Source: Bradyrhizobium sp. U87765 SZCCT0048
GTDB lineage: Bacteria > Pseudomonadota > Alphaproteobacteria > Rhizobiales > Xanthobacteraceae
Reading direction: 5' to 3'
Length of the DNA stretch: 64,000 bases
NCBI RefSeq assembly: GCF_018131225.1
Contig: NZ_JAFCMM010000002.1
Span: 1,133,812-1,197,811 of the forward strand
In this document: positions 7,697 through 16,525 of the stretch, in pieces
How the letters are laid out: every line of letters begins with the position of its first letter
Position numbering within the stretch: position 1 is the first letter of the stretch
The notes under the pieces: model-generated
Seen by the model: only the letters and a program-made list of their open reading frames with translations
Told to the model about the DNA's origin: nothing
The model's database searches: none
Program-made: the position numbers and the translations under genes

Positions 7697-8920
7697 CTAA
7701 GGCATTGCGCCAGCATGCCCCGCCTTGAATAGGGCCAATTGCGCGGCCCGATCAAGCCCCAATTCCGACAGGATCTCCTCGGTGTGCATGCCGAGCGCAG
7801 GCGCTCCGTCACGGACCGATGCCGGCGTCCGCGACAGCACGACTGGCGGCTCGATCACCAGATGGGGCTCCGGCGCGCCCGGCAGCGATCGACGACGCCA
7901 CAGCCCGCCCTGCCGCAGATTCTCGTCCGCCAGCACCGCTGCGAGATCAAGCACCGGCGCGCAGGGCAGTCCGGCCGACCGGAATCGCTCGAGGCACTCC
8001 TCCGTCGTCAATCGGGCGCAGAATTCCGCCATGAACGCGCTCAATTCGGCACCATGAGCCCCGCGCGATTCATCATCGGCGTAGCGCGCATCGGCCAGCC
8101 AGTCCGGGCGTCCTACCAGCTTTGCGCAGCGGGAGAACATCGCCGCTCCAATGACCTGCAGCAGCACGAAGCCGTCTCGCGTCCGATAGACATCCGCCGG
8201 GCCGGCGAGCTGGGCGCGGTTTCCCTGTCCTTGCCGGCCGACCTGCAGCCGCTCCTCTTCGACAAGATTCGAGGCCATCGCAAACACGGCCGTCCTGATG
8301 AGCGATACGTCGACATTCTGGCCCCGGCCACTGTCATCCCGCTCACGCAGCGCCGCAAGGATGCCGAACGCCGACAGACATGCGGACATGTGATCCACCC
8401 AGTGGCAATAGCTCTTGCGCGGCAGTCCCTCCTCGCCGCTCAGGTGCATCGCGCCCGACATCGCCTGGCCGACACCATCGAAACCCGGCTGATCGGCCAG
8501 ACTTCCCTCGCGCCCATAGGCTGTGCACACCGAGACGATCGCACGCGGGTTGATCGCGGCGATGCGCTCGTAGTCCAGCCCCATCGCAGTCAGGGTCTTC
8601 GGAGGCACATTGACGACGATGATATCGGCCGTGGCGATCAGGCGGTCGACGACGTCGCGACAGGCCGGGCTGAACACATCGAGCGCAAGGGAGCGCTTGT
8701 TGCGGTTCATCTGCCAGTACACCGCGCCGCCGACATCCTCGCCCACGGGCTGGACGAAACGATCCGCAGCGCCCCCGGGACGCTCGATCCGGATCACGTC
8801 GGCCCCAAGATCGGCCAGCAGCGCCGCGCAGAGCGGGCCGGCAATGAACTGGCCGAAATCGAGAACCCGCACGCCCTGCAGCGGAGCCGCGTCCTGCCGA
8901 TCCGCATGCGGCGCGCTCAT
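7697..8920 (-). CDS. Class III CoA-transferase (CaiB/BaiF family)
   Basis: This 407-residue protein starts with GVRVLDFGQFIAGPLCAALLADLGADVIRIERPGG, the family III CoA-transferase N-terminus. It then has NRNKRSLALDV, and HWVDHMSACLSAFGILAAL, where the Asp is the expected catalytic residue that forms the acyl-enzyme. GRGQNVDVSL follows. The enzyme moves CoA between carboxylic acids. ATG 8920 overlaps the stop of the oxygenase gene by four bases (ATGA), so translation is probably coupled. In this operon it could activate or recycle a CoA ester produced by the ligase at 10487-12199. The substrate is unknown. Confidence 0.9.
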   Translation of the reverse strand: MSAPHADRQDAAPLQGVRVLDFGQFIAGPLCAALLADLGADVIRIERPGGAADRFVQPVGEDVGGAVYWQMNRNKRSLALDVFSPACRDVVDRLIATADIIVVNVPPKTLTAMGLDYERIAAINPRAIVSVCTAYGREGSLADQPGFDGVGQAMSGAMHLSGEEGLPRKSYCHWVDHMSACLSAFGILAALRERDDSGRGQNVDVSLIRTAVFAMASNLVEEERLQVGRQGQGNRAQLAGPADVYRTRDGFVLLQVIGAAMFSRCAKLVGRPDWLADARYADDESRGAHGAELSAFMAEFCARLTTEECLERFRSAGLPCAPVLDLAAVLADENLRQGGLWRRRSLPGAPEPHLVIEPPVVLSRTPASVRDGAPALGMHTEEILSELGLDRAAQLALFKAGHAGAMP

Positions 8921-10467
8921 TCGAAAATGTCCTTGCCGTCGACCCACGTCGTGTGGAAGCCGAGCGATATCCGGTGCGGGATCTTCACCTTGGCAACCGG
9001 ACCGCGGCTGATGTCCCTGGCATCGAAGATAAGGCAGGCCGACGACCAGTCATTGGTGTCCGTGACGAAGGTGACCGGATAGGCCGCGGTCTCCTCGGTG
9101 TCTGCGGTGGCGCCCCGGCGCGGCGCCACCGGCGCCTCGTTGCCGTAGACGCCCTCACCATAGTCGTAGCGCTGGCAGCCGCCCGTCTCCAGATCGTACC
9201 GCACGAGCGCATCGAAGGTCTGCGACTGACCTGACGTGTGTCCTTCGAGCGGAAGCGGGATCACCTGGTTGAAGGAATAGCGCGTCGGGCGGCCCATGAA
9301 GTTGTGATTGACCGTCGGAAATTCGGTGTTGAGATCGTCGATCGGCCCCTCGCGCACCTCGCCCGTGACCATATTGAACGACCATTTGTAGAGCTGATGC
9401 AGCCGGCGCCGCTGGGCCAGCATCGACGCGAGTTCGCGGTCCTTGGGATCCCGCGAATAGCCGGGGTCCGCCTGCCGGCAGCCGACTTGGTGAACCCAGT
9501 CGCCCTCCTCCCAGCAATTGACCAGATGGAGAATGTAGCAGGGCTCCGCCTCGAACCACCGGATCTCGTGAGATTGACCGCGACGAGGGATGATGCCGAA
9601 GCGAGCGGGAACCTCGCGATGAAATCGCACCACCCGCTTGCCATGCTGCCGCAGCACGTTGACGTCGTGGAAGAACGGCAAATCGTGGAGGATCGCGTAC
9701 CGCGCGGTCAGGCCGAGGTCATGCGGAGAGCGCGGCCCCGGAATATCGATCGGCACGTCGTGCAACAGCTGTCCCGTCGGGCTGCCGACGCCATAGCGCA
9801 TGTAGGGCGGCTCGTCGGAATAGGTAAAGAAGTACAAATGCCCGTCGGCTGGATCCACTTTCGAATGCGCCGACAGCGTGTGCCTGAGTGCACCGCCGAA
9901 CGTTTCCTTGCCCTTGGTCTCGAGCGTCAGCGGATCGATATCGTAGGGATGGCCCGCCATGTGCCACAGCGACAGCAGCTTGCCGGCATAGAAAATGACA
10001 TCCGTGTTCGACACGTCCTTGATCGGAGAGCCCGGCAGCTTGAAATTGTAGGGCCCTGCGATGCCGGGCCAGATGCTGCGGTTCGCGATGTCCTCGACGA
10101 CGAAGGCCTCATTCCTGACCCAGCGCTGACGAAACGACGCCTTGCCGTCGCGGAAGTAGATCGCGCGAAGCATCGCGTCGCCATCGTAGTAATGATACTT
10201 GTTGGCCGGAGCAAAACGTTGCGAGGGGCCGTTCATCACGTAGGCGCCGTAGAGATCGGACGGTATCTCACCCTCCACCTCGAGATCCTCGGCCGCGTAT
10301 TCGCGCGATGTCGGCGCGAACGGTCCATGCAGGTAGGGATGATCCGTCGACCAGATCCACTCTGGCGCATCCGGCGGCATCCTGCCGTCGGGCGACAGCA
10401 TCCGAACGTTGGCCCGGGTGATCACCAGCTCTTCCGCTGCCTTGGCCGCCTGTATGTGCATGTCCAT
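8917..10467 (-). CDS. Carotenoid oxygenase family dioxygenase (RPE65/CCO/stilbene-cleaving type)
   Basis: This 516-residue protein belongs to the Fe(II) carotenoid cleavage oxygenase family. Recognisable elements are YGAYVMNGPSQRFAP near residue 75, YHYYDGDAMLRAIYFRDGKA, and the four iron-ligand histidines: TLSAHSKVDP, FFHDVNVL, ILHLVNCWEEGD and, near the C-terminus, SLGFHTTWV. The Glu pair after the third His is also family-typical. Members split an alkene bond in carotenoids, apocarotenoids or stilbenes such as lignostilbene. No carotenoid synthesis genes are nearby, and the neighbours are acyl-CoA catabolic genes, so a degradative substrate is more likely. The aldehyde products would need oxidation by enzymes not seen here. 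Confidence 0.9.
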   Translation of the reverse strand: MDMHIQAAKAAEELVITRANVRMLSPDGRMPPDAPEWIWSTDHPYLHGPFAPTSREYAAEDLEVEGEIPSDLYGAYVMNGPSQRFAPANKYHYYDGDAMLRAIYFRDGKASFRQRWVRNEAFVVEDIANRSIWPGIAGPYNFKLPGSPIKDVSNTDVIFYAGKLLSLWHMAGHPYDIDPLTLETKGKETFGGALRHTLSAHSKVDPADGHLYFFTYSDEPPYMRYGVGSPTGQLLHDVPIDIPGPRSPHDLGLTARYAILHDLPFFHDVNVLRQHGKRVVRFHREVPARFGIIPRRGQSHEIRWFEAEPCYILHLVNCWEEGDWVHQVGCRQADPGYSRDPKDRELASMLAQRRRLHQLYKWSFNMVTGEVREGPIDDLNTEFPTVNHNFMGRPTRYSFNQVIPLPLEGHTSGQSQTFDALVRYDLETGGCQRYDYGEGVYGNEAPVAPRRGATADTEETAAYPVTFVTDTNDWSSACLIFDARDISRGPVAKVKIPHRISLGFHTTWVDGKDIFE

Positions 10468-10486
10468 CTGTGGTGTCTCCTGGCTC

Positions 10487-12199
10487 TTAGTCGCTGAGGA
10501 TTGCAGGGATGCCCGATGCAGTCTTGGCTTCGAGCATCCGCGTCAGTTCGATGCGCTGGAGCTTGGCCAGCGCGTTGCGTGGAAGACGGTCGAGATGAAC
10601 AATCCGCTCCGGCCACTTGAAGCGTGCCAACCCGGCCTCTCGGCAGAATGCCACGACGGATTCGAGCGTGACGCTTCTGCCGCCACGCGGCACGACGAAC
10701 ACGCAGACGCGTTCGCCCAAGCGGGCGTCGCCGTAGGCAGCGACGGCGGCCTCGCTGATATCAGGATGACTCGAGATCAGTGCATCGAGTTCGGCCGGCG
10801 CAATCTTCATTCCGCCGCGAATGATCAGTTCACGCGAGCGCCCGACAAAGCGGACGAAGCGCGCTTCGCCATTCTCCTCGGCGATCTCGAAAAGATCCCC
10901 CGTCGAGAAAAAGCCATCGCCATCGAACCGCGAACGATCGAGCCCGCCAGGCTGCCAATATCCCGGAAACACGGACGGACCGCGAATCCACATTTCCCCG
11001 ATGTCACCGGGCGCCACCGCCGGCCGCCCCTCCTCGGTGATCAGCCTGAACTCACCGCCATTCGCCGTCCGCGTCTCCGGCTTCCACGAGATGTCGCCCT
11101 CGCGCGGGAACAGCCGCGCCCGCGCGCGGGGCGCCGGGACGTTGTCGCGGGTCGAGCAGAGATTGATGCCTTCATTGGAGCCGAAGATGTTGACCACCGG
11201 CACGCCGAGCGCCTTCTCGAACTTTTCCACCACGTGCGGATCTGGCGGCGACGAGCCGGTGCCGACGGCGCGCAGCCGCTGCAGCAGCCCCGGATCAGCC
11301 GCGGCGCCATCCAGCAGCGACGACAGGATCGCCGGCGCGACCACCGTATAGCGGATGTCCTCCTGCCTGATCTGATCGAGGAACACCCCAAGGTCGAACG
11401 GATGATGGAGCACCAGCGTGCCGCCGGCGCTCAGCCACACCATCATCAGCCCACCGATCGCTGCGGCGTTGACGAACGGAAACGGCGCCAGGATCGCATC
11501 CCCCGATTCCACGGTCAGCGTTCGGGCGAATCCGTGCGCGCTCGACAACCAGTTATTGTGCGTCTTCGGCACCGCCTTCGGACGCCCCTCGGTTCCCGAG
11601 GTCCAGCAGATTGAGAACAGCCCGTCGGGATCGACCGGGACGGACGTGCTGGCAGCGTCGCACGCGATCGCCTCGGGATGCGACAGGCTGGTCACTGCAG
11701 CAGGCAATCCGTCGCCGAAGCCGAAGACCTTTCCGTCAAACGCGACGTGGTCCATGAAATCGGCGAGCGGCTCCGCTCCTGCGGCGGTCGCGACCCCACA
11801 CACGGCCACCGGCCGCAACAGCGCGACGATCTGCGCAAGCTCGTGGTGTCGATACTGCATCGGCACCGGGCTGAGGACGGCGCCCAGCGAAGCGGCCGCC
11901 AGATAAAGAGCAAGCAGCTCGTGCAGATTGGGCAGTTGCACCAGGATGACGTCGCCCGATCGGATGCCTTCCCGCGTCAAACGATCCGCGACGCCGGTCA
12001 CCAGAGCCGCCAGTTCGCGATAACTGAGACGGCGTGGCGCGCCAAACGCGATCGTCGCCCGGTTCGGCGGATCGACCACCGCCGTCCGTTCAGGCCAGCG
12101 CGACGCATTGGCGCTGAACACGTCGTAAATCGTCTGATCGCGCCAGAGACCGCGGGCATGATAGGCCGCGGCAGTCGATGCGGCGTACAGCCCGCTCAC
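10487..12199 (-). CDS. AMP-dependent acid-CoA ligase (acyl/aryl-CoA synthetase)
   Basis: This 570-residue member of the ANL superfamily has the phosphate-binding loop CWTSGTEGRPKAVPKTH, NIFGSNEGI (A4/A5), WIRGPSVFPGYW, FSTGDLFEI (A7), the hinge GRSRELIIRGGMKIAPAELD (A8) and the catalytic Lys near the end (LPRNALAKLQRIEL). It activates a carboxylate through an acyl-adenylate and transfers it to CoA. It overlaps the upstream nitronate-monooxygenase-like gene by four bases and lies 19 bases before the oxygenase gene, so it is inside the operon. It may activate the acid formed after oxidative cleavage. Whether that acid is aromatic or aliphatic cannot be decided. Confidence 0.92.
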   Translation of the reverse strand: MSGLYAASTAAAYHARGLWRDQTIYDVFSANASRWPERTAVVDPPNRATIAFGAPRRLSYRELAALVTGVADRLTREGIRSGDVILVQLPNLHELLALYLAAASLGAVLSPVPMQYRHHELAQIVALLRPVAVCGVATAAGAEPLADFMDHVAFDGKVFGFGDGLPAAVTSLSHPEAIACDAASTSVPVDPDGLFSICWTSGTEGRPKAVPKTHNNWLSSAHGFARTLTVESGDAILAPFPFVNAAAIGGLMMVWLSAGGTLVLHHPFDLGVFLDQIRQEDIRYTVVAPAILSSLLDGAAADPGLLQRLRAVGTGSSPPDPHVVEKFEKALGVPVVNIFGSNEGINLCSTRDNVPAPRARARLFPREGDISWKPETRTANGGEFRLITEEGRPAVAPGDIGEMWIRGPSVFPGYWQPGGLDRSRFDGDGFFSTGDLFEIAEENGEARFVRFVGRSRELIIRGGMKIAPAELDALISSHPDISEAAVAAYGDARLGERVCVFVVPRGGRSVTLESVVAFCREAGLARFKWPERIVHLDRLPRNALAKLQRIELTRMLEAKTASGIPAILSD

Positions 12200-13155
12200 T
12201 GCAGGATTCCTTCGACCAGACTGCGCGACGCCGCACGATATTCCTCGGCAAGCCGCGCAACGATGCTGGCCGCCGGTTCGACGGCCTTGATGGCGCCGAC
12301 GCCCTGCCCCGCCGACCAGATACCCTTCCAGGGCTTGACCTCAGCGCCCTCCAGACCGGTGAAATTCATCTTCGCCGTCGACACGGCGATTTCAGCCAGA
12401 TCGAGACCCTGGGCCAGAATGCTGGGCACAAGCATATTGGCCCGCGCTCCCGTGAATGCCCGGGTGACGATCAGATCCTGCGCCGAGCAGGAGAGCAGCA
12501 TGTCGCGATGGCCGGGATCGGTGCGGCTTTCTTCGGCCGCCATGAAGGCCGTCCCCATATAGGCGAAATCGGCCCCCATCGCCCGTGATGCCAGCACCGC
12601 ACGACCGGTTGCGATCCCTCCGGCCAATGCCAGATAGCCATCGAAGAACTCGCGTACTTCCTGCAGAAACACCGGACCGCAGAGATCGCCGGTATGCCCA
12701 CCGGCGCCTGCGCAGACCAGCACCAGCCCGTCGACTCCGGCGGCCACGGCCTTGCGGGCGTAGGCCACGGAATTGACGTCTGCGAAAACTAGACCGTTGT
12801 ACCGGTGAACCGTCTCGATCACGGGAGCAGGACCTCCCAGCGCCGTGATCACGATCGGCGGACGATACTTGTCGACGAGGGCGAGATCGTCCGGGAGACG
12901 CTTGTTGGTGCGGTGCGTGACCAGATTCAGAGCCCAGGGCGCAGCTTCGCCATCAGCCAGATCGTCGGCGATCCGACGCATGAAAATCTCGAGTTCTTCG
13001 GCGTTTCGTGCATTCGGAGCGGGGATCGATCCGACGATTCCGGCCTTGCAGCACGCCACCACGAGCTCTGGACCCGACACCAGAAACATCGGCGCGGCGA
13101 AGACCGGCAAGCGCAGCCGAGCCAGCCTGGCGCGCGGACTTTCAGTGACCCTCAT
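12196..13155 (-). CDS. Nitronate monooxygenase-like flavoprotein (2-nitropropane dioxygenase family)
   Basis: This 319-residue TIM-barrel flavoprotein has the NMO/NPD signature: LPVFAAPMFLVSGPELVVACCKAGIVGSIP, VLVCAGAGGHTG, LALAGGIATGRAVLASRAMGADFAYMGTAFM and KPWKGIWSAGQGVGAIK. The family binds FMN and either oxidises nitronates or, in related members, acts as an enoyl reductase or decarboxylating oxygenase. It is the first gene of the minus-strand operon and starts 86 bases from the divergent alpha/beta hydrolase gene. The intervening region holds the third operator-like motif. A nitro substrate is not implied by the other genes, so an oxidase or reductase role on an acyl-CoA is equally possible. 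Confidence 0.87.
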   Translation of the reverse strand: MRVTESPRARLARLRLPVFAAPMFLVSGPELVVACCKAGIVGSIPAPNARNAEELEIFMRRIADDLADGEAAPWALNLVTHRTNKRLPDDLALVDKYRPPIVITALGGPAPVIETVHRYNGLVFADVNSVAYARKAVAAGVDGLVLVCAGAGGHTGDLCGPVFLQEVREFFDGYLALAGGIATGRAVLASRAMGADFAYMGTAFMAAEESRTDPGHRDMLLSCSAQDLIVTRAFTGARANMLVPSILAQGLDLAEIAVSTAKMNFTGLEGAEVKPWKGIWSAGQGVGAIKAVEPAASIVARLAEEYRAASRSLVEGILQ

Positions 13156-13183
13156 CTCGACCCCTCTCCTTCAGCAGCACCCA

Positions 13184-13202
13184 ATTACTTGCATAACTGG
13201 AC
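13184..13202. promoter_or_regulatory. Operator-like motif copy 3, between divergent operons
   Basis: The plus strand reads ATTACTTGCATAACTGGAC. It matches the sites at 6603 and 6485. It lies about 29 bases before the minus-strand operon start and 39 bases before the plus-strand hydrolase start, so one bound regulator could control both directions. Confidence 0.5.
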
Positions 13203-13240
13203 CTGTTAGGCAATATGGCATTTCCGACTGGAGGTTCAGA

Positions 13241-13954
13241 ATGACCGGAGCGATGCCGAGCCCGTTGATATTGCTGTGCGGATTGACCAATACCCCCGAG
13301 CTGTGGGCGGGCATGCGCCAGCACCTCGGCAGCGACATCGTGACGAAGGCGCCAAGGCTGCCGGTCGATACGGATGTGGACGCGATCGCGCGTACGCTGC
13401 TCGGCGATGCGCCGGCCCGATTTCATCTGTGCGGCTATTCGTTCGGCGGATATATCGCGCTGGCCATCCTCGCCGCCGCGCCACACCGGGTGGATAGCCT
13501 GACGTTGCTCTGCTCGACGCCGCGCGCTGACGGCAAAGAGCAGATTGCACAGCGCCGCCGCACGATCGAGCGAATCCAATCGGGCGACTATCATGCGATC
13601 ATCGCCGAGCAGGATCGCTGGATGTTCCACCCGGAGAACAAGGCGAATGCTGCCTTGATCGATCTTCGCAATACAATGGCCAACGACTATGGACCGACCG
13701 CAATGACAGCACACCTGATGGCGAGCATATCCAGACCCGATCGCAGCGCTGGCTTGCGAGGCCACCACCCGCGCGTCATGATGATCGCGGCTGACAATGA
13801 CGTTCTATTCAGTGTCGAGAGCCAGCGGCGGATTGCGGCCGATATTCAGGCCGACCGGTTCGAAGTGATCGAACGCGCGGGTCATGGCGCCCCGCTTGAG
13901 CGCCCCGAAGCTATCGCCCGCATATTGAATCAATGGATACGCGGGGACTCATAA
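13241..13954 (+). CDS. Alpha/beta hydrolase
   Basis: This 237-residue alpha/beta-fold hydrolase has the nucleophile elbow GYSFGGYIAL (Ser in GxSxG), an acid-region Asp in MMIAADNDVLFSVESQ and the catalytic His in ERAGHGAPLERPEAIA near the C-terminus. ATG 13241 has a strong GGAGGT site at 13230-13235. It is divergent from the nitronate-monooxygenase-like operon across an operator-like motif, so it probably serves the same pathway, perhaps opening an ester, lactone or beta-diketone. The substrate is not predictable. Confidence 0.88.
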   Translation: MTGAMPSPLILLCGLTNTPELWAGMRQHLGSDIVTKAPRLPVDTDVDAIARTLLGDAPARFHLCGYSFGGYIALAILAAAPHRVDSLTLLCSTPRADGKEQIAQRRRTIERIQSGDYHAIIAEQDRWMFHPENKANAALIDLRNTMANDYGPTAMTAHLMASISRPDRSAGLRGHHPRVMMIAADNDVLFSVESQRRIAADIQADRFEVIERAGHGAPLERPEAIARILNQWIRGDS

Positions 13955-14279
13955 GCGACAGCGCGGCTGACCGAATCACGCCGCGCTCGCGTGGGGAGCG
14001 CGGTGCGGATCGCGGCCGAAGTGATGCGGGTGAACAAGGCCCGCTTTGATCGCCTTCAATATGATCTCCGAGGCGACGCTTGCTTCAAACCGTCACGGCT
14101 TTGCGCGCCAAAAGTGGGCGCGGGTGAGTTGCCCCCTTGAATGACGCGGCCGCAGCATAGCAGCCGCCGGCGCGCTCCCGCTTGAGGCCTGCGGCCTGCC
14201 CGCAGTCTCGTCCGGTCCAGCGACTATTGCCTGATTGTCCGGCTATCCGCGGGGTGTGCGCGGTGTAAAAGGAATCCTG
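13955..14279. other. Gene-poor gap with a possible C-terminal gene remnant
   Basis: No complete gene is visible. On the minus strand, 13976-14092 is open for about 38 codons and ends in a His/Pro-rich tail (HPHHFGRDPHRAPHA) before a stop. It looks like the end of a coding region without a start, possibly a remnant. This is a weak call. Confidence 0.3.
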
Positions 14280-14426
14280 ATGAAGAAGATTGTAATGGCG
14301 ACGGCGGCGGTCGGCACTCTCGCTCTCGGCTAGATCCTCGCGACATCTCCAGCCGAAGCCTGCTGGCGCGCTGGCTAGGGACCGGCAGTCTTCGATCAAT
14401 GCAACCGATCAGCAGACGCGGTCTGA
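14280..14426 (+). pseudogene. Broken small secreted protein with in-frame stops
   Basis: An ATG at 14280, preceded by the good ribosome site AAAAGGA, begins MKKIVMATAAVGTLALG and is cut by TAG at codon 18. Reading through the stop restores a signal-peptide-like end (ATSPAEA), but a second TAG follows 14 codons later, and a final TGA lies at 14424-14426. An intact start and leader with two internal stops suggest a decayed short exported protein. Coincidence cannot be excluded. Confidence 0.4.
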
Positions 14427-14454
14427 CCAGGAACAACCTGTTGAGGCTCCACAC

Positions 14455-16251
14455 CTAGCTCTCGACCAGCGAAGCCCACGCCCGCCGCAACGCCGTCTTG
14501 ACGGCCACCGCCCGGGTCGGCGGGGGCGCTGGCGCTTCCTCGTCTTCCGGCAATCGCAGGCCGACCACGTTGACGCGGTTGCCGCTGATGTTGCGGGCGA
14601 CCAGCACGATGGAATCGAGCGGCAGTGTCGCCCCGGCCTTCGGCGCGTGGTCGAGATGCACGTCGAAATAGTCCGCGAGGCTGAGCGCGGCCTCATCGGG
14701 GGCGACCTGCACGCCATAGATCTCCGACAGTGCGCCGAGCGTGATCTCGCCGGACACCATGAAGTCGCCGAGCAGGTGCGGATCGGGCGCGACCGTCGGC
14801 GCCATGTCGCTGAAGAAACGATCGAGCGACTGCGCCTTCTCCGGCGGCGCCAGCAGATAGAGATAGTCGCCAGCCTTGACCGGACCGGACTCGACCGGTG
14901 ACAGGATCTTCTCCTTGCGGATCACCAGCGTCGGCTTCGACCACGACGGAATGATGCCACGGCGCAGATACAGACTGTTGGGCCGCACCGAATAGCCGAC
15001 GAGCTGCTGTTCGAGCTGGCCGGGCAGGTCGAGCTCGACACGGCGCGGCGCGCGGTCGGTGCGCGGCAGCGCGACATGCAGGCGGCGCGCGGCCGCGCCC
15101 AGGGTCCAGCCCTGCAGCAGCAGCGAGATCACCACGATGACGAACGCGACATCGAAATAGAGATACGCCTTGGGCATGCCGATCAGCAGCGGAATCGAGG
15201 CCAGGAAGATCGCCACCGCGCCGCGCAGGCCGACCCAGGCCATGAACAGCTTCTCGCGCCAGTTGAACCGAAACGGCGCGAGGCAGACGAACACCGCAAC
15301 CGGCCGCGCCACCAGCATCAGCACCGCGGCGACGGCAATGGCCGGAACCACGCTGACCACGAGCCGCTGCGGCGACGCCAGCAGCCCGAGCAGCACGAAC
15401 ATGACGATCTGCGCGAGCCACGTGGCGGCATCGAGGAACACCACCACCGAGTTGTGCGCTCGGGTCGGCCGGTTGCCGATGACGATGCCGGCAAGGTAGA
15501 CCGCGAGAAAGCCCGAGGCATGGAAGATCTGCGCCAGCCCGAAGATGACCAGCGCGGCGGTGGTCACGAAGGGCGCATGCAACCCCTGGGGTAGCGCGAC
15601 GCGGTTGAGGCCGAACACCACGAGGCGGCCGCCGGCGAAGCCGACCGCGGCGCCGAGAACCGCTTCCTTGATGAATTCGAGCGCGACCTGTCCGGCCGAG
15701 CTGTGGCCGACCGACAGGATCTCCACCAGCATCAGGGTGAGGAACACCGCGAACGGATCGTTGGTGCCGGACTCCGCCTCCAGCGTCGCGCCGACGCGCG
15801 GGCGCAGGCGCAGGCCTTGGGCGTGCACCAGCAGAAACACCGCCGCCGCATCGGTGGACGCCACCACGGCGCCGACCAGCAGCGCCTCGGTCCAGCTGAC
15901 GCCGAGCGCATAATGCGCGACCGGCGCCGTGATCAGCGCGGTCAGCAGCACGCCGAAGGTCGCCAGCATGATCGACGGCGCCAGCACCGTCTTGATATTC
16001 TGGAATTTGGTCTTCAGCCCGCCGTCGAACAGGATCAGCGCCAGCGCCACCGATCCGACGAGGTAGGTCGTGCCGACGTCATTGAAGGCGAGCCCCCCGG
16101 GGCCAGCCTCGCCGGCGACGATGCCGAGCCCGAGAAACACCAGCAGCAATGGCGCGCCAAAGCGCAGCGCGACGAGGCTGGACAGGATGCCCGCCATCAC
16201 AAGGACCGCGCCGAGAAGGATGGCGATGCTGAACGAGTCGAGAGACGCCAT
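14455..16251 (-). CDS. Potassium/proton antiporter of the NhaP2/CvrA type
   Basis: This 598-residue CPA1 antiporter has 12-13 hydrophobic segments. It carries the conserved GAVVASTDAAAVFLLVH and TLEAESGTNDPFAVFLTLML motifs, in which the ND pair is the ion-binding site. GLRGAVAIFLASIPLL marks a late segment. After residue 390 the protein becomes soluble: an RCK_C/TrkA-C-like part (VGYSVRPNSLYLRRGIIPSW..VIRKEKI...GDYLYLLAPPEK) and a CorC/HlyC-like end (GALSEIYGVQVAPDEAALSLADYFDVHL). This architecture is the K+/H+ antiporter form that exports K+ from the cytoplasm. It is divergent from the MscS gene, so both may deal with osmotic or ionic balance. Confidence 0.9.
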   Translation of the reverse strand: MASLDSFSIAILLGAVLVMAGILSSLVALRFGAPLLLVFLGLGIVAGEAGPGGLAFNDVGTTYLVGSVALALILFDGGLKTKFQNIKTVLAPSIMLATFGVLLTALITAPVAHYALGVSWTEALLVGAVVASTDAAAVFLLVHAQGLRLRPRVGATLEAESGTNDPFAVFLTLMLVEILSVGHSSAGQVALEFIKEAVLGAAVGFAGGRLVVFGLNRVALPQGLHAPFVTTAALVIFGLAQIFHASGFLAVYLAGIVIGNRPTRAHNSVVVFLDAATWLAQIVMFVLLGLLASPQRLVVSVVPAIAVAAVLMLVARPVAVFVCLAPFRFNWREKLFMAWVGLRGAVAIFLASIPLLIGMPKAYLYFDVAFVIVVISLLLQGWTLGAAARRLHVALPRTDRAPRRVELDLPGQLEQQLVGYSVRPNSLYLRRGIIPSWSKPTLVIRKEKILSPVESGPVKAGDYLYLLAPPEKAQSLDRFFSDMAPTVAPDPHLLGDFMVSGEITLGALSEIYGVQVAPDEAALSLADYFDVHLDHAPKAGATLPLDSIVLVARNISGNRVNVVGLRLPEDEEAPAPPPTRAVAVKTALRRAWASLVES

Positions 16252-16525
16252 TGTCCGCCTGAAATGGGTGGATTTTCATCCTTATCGTCCCCTCGGCGAC
16301 AGGCCAACCCATTTTTCCCGGCATCACAAAAGGGCCGGATTCACCGCCATTAAAGAGCGCGGATCCGCCGGCGGCGGATGGCTCTCGCGCGGCGGATGTG
16401 GGATTCTGCCGCTGCATCGAATCATGACCGTGCCTGGCATCATCGCAGGGCGTCGCAGCGGCGGCGGCCACGCCCGGGGCGCGGGCGACACGGGGGACCT
16501 GAACTTGGCGGACGACAAGGCGGCA

